Source: Hymenobacter qilianensis (lineage in GTDB: Bacteria; Bacteroidota; Bacteroidia; Cytophagales; Hymenobacteraceae). From it: a DNA stretch of 64,000 bases. Position numbers and translations under genes: made by a program. The stretch lies in the NCBI RefSeq assembly GCF_014489555.1, contig NZ_CP060785.1, forward strand, positions 1 through 64,000. The letters are read 5' to 3'. The notes beneath the pieces were generated by a model. That model made no database searches and was not told the DNA's origin. It saw only the letters and a list, made by a program, of their open reading frames with translations. Below, in pieces: positions 55,851-64,000 of this stretch; positions within the stretch are counted from its first letter, which is position 1; each line of letters begins with the position of its first letter.

Positions 55851-57106
55851 CTACAGGGCGTGGTCAGGTTTTACGTCCTGGCCCGACCATATTTGACGGG
55901 CTGTCCAGTCTTGGGGTGGCTGGGCCCAGAATGCCGCCGTGGGGGGCAGCCCGAGGGGCAGAAAGGCGGTGGTGCAGAGGTAGAGGCTACCCGTAGAAAT
56001 GTAGCGTTCGCCAATGCTGGGCTGATGGCCGCACAAGCCAATCTGCAGCCAGCCCATGCTATCAAAGGTGCCTTTGGGTTCCAAAGTGCGCCGGATGACG
56101 GCCGTCAGGGCGCTGCGCACCTGTCCGGGGGGCAAATCCGGTGGCAGCTGCTGGTGGAGGGCTACGTGGGCCAGGTGCTGGAAGGCGCCGCAGCGGTAGG
56201 CCAATGAGCGGCCGAAGGCGGCAAAGGAGCCCTCGGGCCCAATCAGACGCTCCTGCACGGTGGCGTAGCGCTGGGCGCGGGCCCACAGCTGCGCCAGCAG
56301 GTCCTTGTTTTCTTTGCCGGCCGCGACGAGGGTGCTCACCACGTCAAGCAGCATGGGCTGAATGACGTAGCTGTTGTAATAGTCCCAGTGAAAGTCCGGG
56401 CCGTCGCCGTAGGTGCCATCGCCCTTGTACCAGGTCTGATGCTCCTTGATGGCGTAATCCATGCGCATCAAATCGCCACTGCCCGTAAATTTTAGCAACG
56501 CGGCTTCGATAATGGCGCTGAACAGCAGCCAGTTGCTGTACCCGGGCTTGATCACCCGCGTGCTCTGTAAGGCCTGTACTACCTGTTGCTGCGTGGCGGG
56601 GGGCAATTTTTCCCACAGCTGGGTCGGGGCGCGCAACAGGCTGTGCGCCAGGAAGGCCGCGTCGACCACCGGCTGCCCGCCCTGCGTAAAATTCAAAAAA
56701 TCCCTGGACTGAGGGTTGGTGGCATGCCCGATGGCCTGGCGGGCTAACCCAGCGTAGCGCAGCTGGCGGGCCTGCTCCGTCCGCGGCACCTCCGTCAGCT
56801 CCAGCCAGGGCGCGAGCCCCGCTAACGTCCGGCCCAGCGCTTCGAGGTGAGACACCTTGCGCCGCTCTTCCTGCTGCCCGGGCGCGGCCTCGATCGGCAG
56901 GAGGGCCTTCAACTGGCCTTGCGCTCCGGCTGCCAACACGGGCTCTGCTAGGCGCAGGAGCATTTCCAGCCAATACTCCCGGTCGGTAGCTTTCGCGACG
57001 GAGGGGAGTGCGCCCCCCCCAGCGCGGGCCCGTTGCTCGCCCAAGCCGGGAGCGTATAGGCCGAGAGGCCCGTGAGGGTGCTAGCAACAAAAGCACGTCG
57101 TTTCAT
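55851..57106 (-). CDS. DUF2264 family protein, possible beta-glucuronidase (one frameshift)
   Basis: 418 residues after restoring one base in the G8 run at 57013-57020. The ATG at 57106 gives MKRRAFVASTLTGLSAYTLP, a Tat-like signal with twin Arg. DUF2264 body: DREYWLEMLLRLAEPVLAAG, LEALGRTLAGLAPWLEL, SDHWDYYN-like GPDFHWDYYNSYVIQPMLLD, GSFAAFGRSLAYRCGAFQHL, GWLQIGLCGHQPSIGERYI and STGSLYLCTTAFLPLGLP. An alpha/alpha-barrel fold is expected. Members acting on arabinogalactan glucuronic acid have been placed in a GH family (GH154, from memory). Periplasmic; second enzyme of the operon. Confidence 0.85.
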
Positions 57107-57143
57107 GCAGTCAGATAAGAGGCGGAGCAGATATGGGTTCCTA

Positions 57144-58274
57144 CTAAAACTTAAGCTTAATCACTTCTGAGCCGGCCAGCAGGAAGGCGCCGGTGCTGTA
57201 CACTTCCCAGCTGTCGGCCGAAAAGTCGCGGCGGGGATCGGCCCCAATGGGCTGCACCCACCCCACCCGGCCCTCGGGCGAAACGCACTTATTCAGGGCT
57301 ACCCATGCCTTCTGCACGGCCGGCCGGTACTGTGGCCCAGCGAGGATACCTTGATTGAGGCCCCAGGCCAGGGCATAGCAGTCAAAGCCGGAACCGGACG
57401 CTTCCCCGCCGGGATAGGCCTGCGGGTCGAGCAGGCTGGAGCGCCACAGGCCATCGGGCTGCTGCAGTTGCACCAGGCGGGCACTCATTTCCTGGAATAA
57501 GTGCACGTAGAAGTTCCGGCTAGGGTGGTCCTGAGGCAACTCTTGCAGGAGTTGCACCAGTCCCCCCATCACCCAGCCGTTGCCTCTCGACCAGAAAATA
57601 CGCTGGCTGTTACTCTCCTTTTTACCCTCCCCGGCTTCGCTCCACAGGTAGCTGGCATCCCGCGCGAACAGGTGCTCCCGGTGGTTGTAGAGGCGACGGT
57701 AGGTTTGCTGGTAGAGGGTGTCATTCAGGGCTAGGTACTGGGGCTGGTTTTCGATTACCCCCAGCTTAACCAGCACGGGCGGGCCCATGAACAGGGCGTC
57801 GCACCACCACCAGGCAATGCCGTGGGCCTGCACTTCGGGACCCGGCATCGTCCGAAATTTCTCGACCACGGCTATGGTCGGCTGAATCATGCGCCGGTCC
57901 TTTTTTAAACGGTACAGGTTCAGGTAGGTTTGGCAGATGACGATGTCGTCGGCGTGATCGTAGCGCGGGCCGGGCTGCCACTGGGTGCGCTCGCCCATGG
58001 CCAGCAGGGAATCCAGAATCAGGGGAGACTTGGTCGTCTGGTACGCGGCAAAAACGCCCGAGTAGAAGGCGCCATTGGTCCAGTCCGTGAGCGGATGCTT
58101 GGGATGGGCTAGCTGCCACTTGGTTGCCTTGAGCAGTTGCTTCTTAATAAACTTAGGCTTGAGGAAAGCTTTGTCTGGGGCGGAAACCGACTGCGCGTGG
58201 GTCGCGGGAGCCAGAAGCAGGGCCAGCAGGGCGCAACAAGTAAGCAGACGAGAAAGTCGTAATGTATACTTCAT
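57144..58274 (-). CDS. Unsaturated uronyl hydrolase, GH105/GH88 family
   Basis: 376 residues from the ATG at 58274, intact. Signal LLTCCALLALLLAPATHAQ. Family signatures: DWTNGAFYSGVFAAYQTTKS, YDHADDIVICQTYLNLYRLK, GIAWWWCDALFMGPPVLVKL with the catalytic Asp of WWWCDALFM, IFWSRGNGWVMGGLVQLLQ, DGLWRSSLLDPQAYPGGEAS and DSWEVYSTGAFLLAGSEVIK. Hydrolyses the unsaturated uronic acid left at the non-reducing end after lyase cleavage. Thus a lyase should act upstream. First gene after the hybrid regulator; operon with the next two. Confidence 0.93.
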   Translation of the reverse strand: MKYTLRLSRLLTCCALLALLLAPATHAQSVSAPDKAFLKPKFIKKQLLKATKWQLAHPKHPLTDWTNGAFYSGVFAAYQTTKSPLILDSLLAMGERTQWQPGPRYDHADDIVICQTYLNLYRLKKDRRMIQPTIAVVEKFRTMPGPEVQAHGIAWWWCDALFMGPPVLVKLGVIENQPQYLALNDTLYQQTYRRLYNHREHLFARDASYLWSEAGEGKKESNSQRIFWSRGNGWVMGGLVQLLQELPQDHPSRNFYVHLFQEMSARLVQLQQPDGLWRSSLLDPQAYPGGEASGSGFDCYALAWGLNQGILAGPQYRPAVQKAWVALNKCVSPEGRVGWVQPIGADPRRDFSADSWEVYSTGAFLLAGSEVIKLKF

Positions 58275-58515
58275 ACAGCAGGGGGTGGTGGCCGGGGCGG
58301 AAAAAGCCCCCGTACGACCCAAGGGGGCGAAAACAAACCTAGCGAAATAGTCCCGCAAGGCTGGGGGGCATTTTAAGACATTACAGGGGCTGGACTCGTC
58401 GCCGGCAACCGCCCTGCGATTCGTAGATGAAGGCCACAGACAACGTAACTGCTTTGGTTAAAGCAAGATACCCGGGCTCATGCCCCTTCGCTCTTCTCTT
58501 ACCCCGCACCATAGG

Positions 58516-61500
58516 CTAGCCCTGAGTAGTCGTGGAGGCCGCTTCCCGGCTTTGTCGGTGTTGTTTGGCGTATTCGGAAGGGGAGAGCATATATATTTTT
58601 TGGAAGGCTTTCCGGAAGTATTTTGCATCCTCGATACCTACTTGAAAGGCAACTTCGGACACCCGCATCGGGGTTTGGGCCAGTAGCTGGGCCGCCCGCT
58701 TCATGCGCACATCCCGAATAAACTCCACGGCCGTCTGGCCGGTAATGCTCTTGATGCGGCGGTAGAAAACGGACTGGCTCATGCCTACTTCCCGCACGAG
58801 TACCTGCACGCTGAACTCGGCATCTTCCAGGTGCTTTTCCACGACGCTCATAGCATTTTCCAGGAACTGCCGGTCGGCGTCAGCCACCACAATCTCCGTG
58901 GGCTCGAGCAGGATCTGCCGCTGGTAGTACTCGTGCAGCTTGCGGCGGTTGCGCAGCAGGGTGGTGACCTTGGCTTGCAGCAGAGTCGGGTTAAAGGGCT
59001 TACTCACGTAGTCGTCGGCGCCCATGCCGAGGCCTTCGAGCTGGTGGGTTTCCGCCGTGCGGGCGGTGAGCAATAGCACGGGAATGTGCGCCGTTTTGGG
59101 GTGCTGCTTTATTTTCTGACACATCTCCAGGCCGTCACTACGCGGCATCATCACGTCACTAATAATGAAATGGGGCAGGTGGCTTAAGGCTTTTTCCCAC
59201 CCTTCGATTCCGTCTTCCGCCGTGAGTACCTCATATTCCGCCTCAAAGAGTTGGTGCAGATACTGGCGCACTTCCTCGTTGTCCTCCACGATCAGCAGCT
59301 GGGGCGGCCCGGCCGGTACCTCGACGCCCGGCAGGCGTGGGTGGTCATTTTCCAGCAGCGCGGCCACGGGCAGTTCCTCTTCGTGGGCTACTCCATCCTC
59401 TTCCTGCATATCCTCGGTCCGCAAATGCTGGCGGCCGAAGGGCAGGCGCAGCTCAAAGGTGGTGCCTGCTCCCTCCCTACTGGCTACTAACAGTTGGCCC
59501 CCATGGCGCTCGGCAAACTGCTTGGCCAACGACAGGCCAATGCCGGTGCCCGTCATGCGCAGGGTGCTGGTGTGGCTGGCCTGATAGTACGGGTCGAAGA
59601 TGAGGTCCAGCTCCGTGGCCTTGATACCCACGCCCGTATCGGTCACGCTTATCTTCAGGTAGTTGCCCGTTAGCTGGCCCTGGCTACATACCGCTTCGCC
59701 CCCGGATTGCCGACGATGGTCGCCGATAGCTCCACTCGACCCTGGTCGGGGGTGTACTTAAAGGCGTTGGCTAACAGGTTCGTGAGGATGATTTCCAGCT
59801 TGCTGCGGTCAAAGTACAGCATAATGGGATCAGCGGGCACATCCAGCACGTAGTCCACGGCGCGCTCCTGCGCTTTCAGCTGAAAGATCGAGAACAGGTC
59901 GGCTAGAAAGCGGACTGCATCGCCATAGCTGGCGCGCAGGGGCACGTTGCCGGTTTCCACCTTGCGAAAATCAAGGAGTTGATTCACCAAGTCGAGCAGC
60001 TTGCGGGCCTGCTTTTGCATGAGCTGCACCTTGGGGCGTAGGTCCGCCACGGGGCCGGGGCTGCTGATGATTTCCTCCATGGGCCCCAGAATAAGCGTGA
60101 GCGGGGTGCGCAGCTCATGGGAGACGTTGGTGAAAAATCCGAGCTTTAAGTCGGTCAACTCCTTCTCCTTTTCCGCCTGAAACTGCTCCAGGCGCAACTT
60201 ATTCTGAAGCTGCTGCTGGCTCATCTCAAAGCGGCGATACAAAGCCACGAAGCCCAGCACCACGAGCCCGTACAGGGCGTAGGCCCACCACGTGCGCCAC
60301 CAGGGGGACAGCACCTCAAAGCGCATGGTCGCGTAACGCTTGCTCCACACGCCCTCCCCGTTGGTGGCTTTGATCTGCAAGGTATAGGTGCCCGCCGGCA
60401 GGTTGGCAAAGCTGGCCGTGCGCTGCCCCGGGGCGGGGTGCACCCAGTCCTGGTTGTAGCCCACTAATTGGTAGGCATAGCGGTTTTTTTGGGGGTTAGC
60501 GTAGTTGAGGGCCACGAACTCTACTGCGAAGTCATTCTCCGCAGCGCGAATGGTAATCGTCTGGGGGACGGACAGCGCCTGCTGGAGCAGGACGCGGTCG
60601 TTCAGCGTGTCACCCACGGCCACCGGCTTATTGCTGACCCGCAGCCCCGTAAGCTGCACCACCGGGGGGAGGGGTTAGCCTGAATTTCCTGGGGCTGGAA
60701 ATAATTGATGCCATTGATGCCCCCAAAATACAGGGTGCCATCCTGGGCCCGGGTGGCGGCACCAATCTTGAAGGCGTTGCTTTGCAGCCCATCGGCCACG
60801 TCGTAGCGCAGGTACTGGCCGGTACTGGGGTGAAGCGATACAGGCCGGTGCCCCCGAGCCAGAGGTTGCCCGCGTCATCGGCCAGGATGCTTTCCACGTC
60901 GCTTTCCGGCAGCTCCTGGTCGTAATAGTGCATGGTTTCGCGCCCCTGCGCATCGGTGCGCAGCTGGTGCAGCCCCCGCCAATGGTGCCAATCCACAGTG
61001 CCCCCCGCTCATCCAGCAGCAGGGGCCACACGTAGTTGACGCGCAGGCTGTTGGGGCGCTTTGGACCGTACTGGTACTGGGCCAGTACCTGCAGGGAGTC
61101 TCCCCGCACGCGGAGCTTGAGCAGGCCGGCATCGCGCGTGCTGGCCCACATCACATCGCGTTGGGGGTCGAAGAGCAGGAAGGTAAACTGATCCGACGGT
61201 AGGGCGCTGTTATCGGTGCGGTAGGAGCCCAGGTGCTGGCCGGTAGCGCTGAAGCGGTGCAGGCCGGTCGTAAAAGTAGCCGCCCAGATCGTGCCGTCGC
61301 GGTCCTGAACAATGCGTTCGATGCTTTCCGCGCTTAAGTCCGTGCCATCCGCCAGCTGGGTGTAGGTAGTCAGCTGCTCGCGGCCGCCCAATTGCGATAG
61401 CGTCACTAAGCCATCGGCGCGCGTACCAAACCACAGCATTCCGTTCCGGGCTTGAAAGACGGCGGAAACATCCACGCCACGCGGGCTGCTCTCCAGTTGA

Positions 61501-62777
61501 TTAAGGTAGTGCCGGTAAGTGTGTTGGGCCAAGTCATAGCTCGTCACGCCGTTGCGGGAGCCGAACCACAGGGTGTTACGGGCTTCGTCCTTATAAATGG
61601 CGTTGATGTAGTTGTTCGACAATGCCAGGCGCCCGGTAAGCCGCTGGCGGATCAGGCCGAAGGGCTTCTGACGCAGGTCTACCTTATTTAGTCCCCCCGC
61701 CGAGGCGCACAGCCAGATAATCTGGTTGCGGTCCTCAAAGATCTGGTGGATGCGCTCCGAGTTAATGCTGAACGACTCATCATCCTGGGGCAGAAACAAG
61801 GTGGGCGCGGTAGGGCGCAGGGGCGGCGTCCCGGCGGTGACCACGCCGGCCTGCCACACATACAACCCGTAGGTGGTGCCCACCCAGAGCTGCCCCATGG
61901 AGTCGAGAAAAATGGACTGCAGAATAGGGAACTGCTGGGGGAGGGGATGGGCGGCCAGCTCCCGCATGGTGCGGCGGTTGGCCGCCCCCACCCACAGCAC
62001 CTGGTGATCAGTGCCCAGCCACAGATCGCCGCGCCGGTCCAGGTGCAGGGCGCGGATGGGCGTAGCGGCCAGCGGGGTCGACTGCACGGGGAGCGCCGCT
62101 TCCGTAGCGCGGATGACCTGCAACCCGGCATCCAGGGTGCCCACCCAGACCTTGCCCTCGGGGTCCACGGCCAACCCCGTCACGCGCGACAGGGACGCCC
62201 GCCCGTTGACGCGGGGCGGCAGCTGTTGCAGCTGCCGCACCCGGCCCTGCCTATCGAAGGTGAGCAGGAAAACGCCTTCGTTAATGGTGCCCACCCATAG
62301 CCGGCCCAGGCTGTCCGAGGCTAAAGCCGACACGTCGGACTGAGCCAGTTGCTGGGCTAGGGCCTGGTAGGCGGCAGGGACGTGGCGTTCGTCGAAGCTG
62401 AAAAAGGTGTCGTGGGCCGCATCGTATAAACTCAGCCCTGCCCGTTCCGTCCCGACCCAAAGGCGCCCATCAACGCCCACGTAGACCACTTTAATACGGT
62501 TGCCCGAAATGCCATTGCGGGGGTTCACGGGCAGGGAGTACTGCTTTAAGCTGTAGCCGTCGTAGCGGTCCAGGCCGCGATTCGTGCCCACCCAGATAAA
62601 CCCCGCCCGGTCCTGAGTGACGGCCATGCCGTCACTGTGCGACAACCCCTGGTCCACGGTGAGGTGCTCAAACCTAAAGTCCCGGGGAGCTATATTTTGG
62701 GCCGGACTGTACCCCGCTCGCAGTAGCCAGAGCAGAAGAACGGGAAGAATCCGCTGGAAAAGGAGAGGAGAGGGCAC
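58516..62777 (-). CDS. Hybrid two-component system regulator (HTCS) of polysaccharide utilisation (four frameshifts)
   Basis: About 1,421 residues after restoring one base at 60973-60977, 60827-60830, 60664-60674 and 59699-59703. Signal WLLRAGYSPAQ; periplasmic regulator-propeller blades (FIWVGTNRGLDRYDGYS, RLWVGTERAGLSLYD, LWFGTRADGLVTLSQ); Y_Y_Y domain (RYAYQLVGYNQDWVHPAPG); one membrane segment (WWAYALYGLVVLGFVALYRR); HisKA with His in NVSHELRTPLTLILGPMEE; ATPase (VTDTGVGIKATE, GTGIGLSLAKQF); receiver with Asp in FIISDVMMPRSDG; AraC helix-turn-helix (GMSQSVFYRRIKSITGQTAV). It should sense an oligosaccharide and activate the flanking enzymes. Confidence 0.93.
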
Positions 62778-63077
62778 GAGGAGAGGAGGGATTTCAGCGT
62801 GGGTGGCGAAAGCCGAAGATAGGGGGAGCGCGGGAGGGTAGGCGCCCGCGTCTGCCCAGAAGCCGAATTTAACAATTGCTTTGCATTCAAAGCTTACGCC
62901 GCGCCCGGTACGCCATCGTAACCATTTTGCCCCCCCTTTTCAACCAAAACGTCCCCGCAGGGCGGGGCGGGTGGTCAGTACTTTTAGATTCTCCAACGGG
63001 CCCAACGCCGCTCTACCATCCGCCCCCGGTCTCGGTCTGCTACCCGCTGGGCCTACTCCATTTCATCCTTGTTCGTC
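62778..63077. promoter_or_regulatory. Divergent control region of HTCS and GH43 genes
   Basis: About 300 bases between the two start codons. It must contain both promoters and probably the HTCS binding site. By eye I cannot point to a specific motif. Confidence 0.4.
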
Positions 63078-64000
63078 ATGCGAAACTGTTTCCTCGCTTT
63101 CCTCCCCCTGGTCATCCTGCTAGCGGCTCCCGAAGCCCCGGCGCAGTCAGGCCCAGGAGAGGCCCCGCAGGAAAAGCCCCCACCCGGTACACTTCCTTTA
63201 GGCCGGGCGAGTTGTGGTACGACACGGACGGTAACCTCATCAATGCCCACGGCGGGGGCATCTTGCTGGTAGGCAACACCTACTATTGGTACGGGGAGAA
63301 GCGCGCGCAGCACCAGGAGGAGGGCGTGAACGTGTATTCCTCGCAGGATCTCTACAACTGGCAGTACGAAGGCGAAGCCCTCACCCCGTCTTCGGATCCG
63401 GCGCACGACCTTGCCTTGGGCTGTTTGATGGAGCGCCCCAAGGTTATCTACAACCAGCGCACGGGCAAGTATGTGATGTGGTTTCACCTGGAGCTAAAAG
63501 GCCAGGGCTACCAGGCGGCCCGAGCCGGCGTAGCCGTAGCGGACAAGCCCACCGGCCCGTTCCGTTATGTGAGCAGCTTTCGGCCCAATAACCATATGTC
63601 ACGTGACATGGGCCTGTACGTGGACGAGGATGGCGCGGCTTATCATATCTACTCCTCCCGCGAGAACTACGACCTGCGGCTAGCCCGCTTAGCGGACGAC
63701 TACCTGACCCCAACGACCCAGGATACGCTGCTCTTCGCCAGCCACCGGGAAGCCCCGGCGGTGTTCAAGAAAGACGGCAAATACTACCTTATCACTAGTG
63801 GTTGCACTGGCTGGGCCCTGAACGAGGCGTCGCTGCACGTAGCCAGTTCCCTGTTTGGTCCCTGGCAACTACTGGGTGACCCTATGACTGGCCCCCAGGC
63901 CAAGCTCACCTTCGGCGGGCAGTCCACCTTCGTGCTGCCGGTAGCGGGCCAGCGGGGGGCTTTTATGTTCATGGCCGACCGCTGGAACCCCAAGGATTTG
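63078..64000 (+). CDS. GH43-family glycosidase, exo-beta-galactanase-like (5' part; one frameshift; runs off window)
   Basis: About 307 residues visible. ATG at 63078; signal NCFLAFLPLVILLAAPEAPA. After restoring one base in the C5 run at 63177-63181: GELWYDTDGNLINAHGGGIL, YYWYGEKRAQHQEEGVNVYS, ERPKVIYNQRTGKYVMWFHL, RAGVAVADKPTGPFRYVSSF, SRDMGLYVDEDGAAYHIYSS, REAPAVFKKDGKYYLITSG and FGGQSTFVLPVAGQRGAFMF. This is the five-bladed GH43 fold of subfamilies near 24/34, which include exo-beta-1,3-galactanases. Periplasmic or surface. Divergent from the HTCS, its likely activator. The C terminus is beyond 64000. Confidence 0.88.

Noticed and set aside
57013..57020. Programmed ribosomal frameshifting as the cause of the broken genes
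   Set aside because: Breaks affect many unrelated families at plain G/C runs without slippery-heptamer plus structure context, and intact homologues of these families need no shift.
1..64000. tRNA, rRNA or prophage genes
   Set aside because: No tRNA-like T-loop/acceptor combination, rRNA segment or phage structural gene was found on either strand by eye.

Overview
The window looks like chromosome from a high-GC member of the Bacteroidota, most likely Hymenobacter or a close relative (Hymenobacteraceae). This rests on several things seen together: type IX secretion (T9SS) C-terminal sorting regions, a SusR-like hybrid two-component system next to polysaccharide-degrading enzymes, FG-GAP/IPT surface proteins, and families typical of this group (DUF6503, DUF2911, DUF6122, DUF72, DUF389, DUF2625). 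The genus is an inference; no rRNA or tRNA gene is present to test it.

Layout. 0-8.6 kb: a lipoprotein, a CheB-type methylesterase with a PAS/coiled-coil histidine kinase, small cytosolic proteins and an M29-type aminopeptidase; the first 7 kb lie between two inverted, identical copies of a short inverted-repeat element. 8.6-16.4 kb: an IPT-domain fragment, a two-component system (ligand-sensing propeller kinase, small secreted protein, LuxR-type regulator), an endonuclease/exonuclease/phosphatase membrane protein and an outer-membrane barrel. 16.7-21.2 kb: a CorC/HlyC transporter, a DUF72 protein and more than 2 kb of non-coding DNA rich in repeats. 21.2-28.9 kb: one giant secreted protein (about 2,550 residues) with two FG-GAP propeller regions separated by about 14 IPT/TIG domains. 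28.9-38.3 kb: an accessory region of small unknown proteins and lipoproteins, partly AT-rich. 38.5-50.9 kb: secreted and cytosolic single genes (T9SS repeat protein, amine oxidase, DUF6503, cupin, thioredoxin-fold protein, isoaspartyl peptidase, ECF sigma factor, SpoIIAA-like proteins, alpha/beta hydrolase, DUF389, GAF). 51.2-53.6 kb: a subtilase gene bracketed by fragments of IS1182-like transposases. 54.5-64 kb: a polysaccharide-utilisation cluster (DUF4861, DUF2264, GH105/88 and GH43 enzymes with a hybrid two-component regulator), running off the right edge.

How genes work together. The clearest pathway is the 54-64 kb cluster. The regulator would sense an oligosaccharide in the periplasm, and the enzymes would remove uronic-acid and galactose-containing side chains, probably from a plant polymer such as rhamnogalacturonan or arabinogalactan. 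The 9.7-14.0 kb kinase and regulator form a second signalling pair, and CheB with the 1.7-3.3 kb kinase a third.

Two features dominate the reading. First, about thirty single-base deletions, nearly all in runs of G or C, break roughly eighteen otherwise good genes. Adding back one base per break makes every one of the complete broken genes I tested a multiple of three, so I treat most as sequence errors and annotate full-length genes with the breaks noted. Second, a family of about 155-bp inverted-repeat elements occurs six times; it inserts in GGCC-centred palindromes, and unoccupied palindromes of the same kind are also present. A separate hairpin-bearing repeat at 18.96 and 53.49 kb is the least explained structure in the window.
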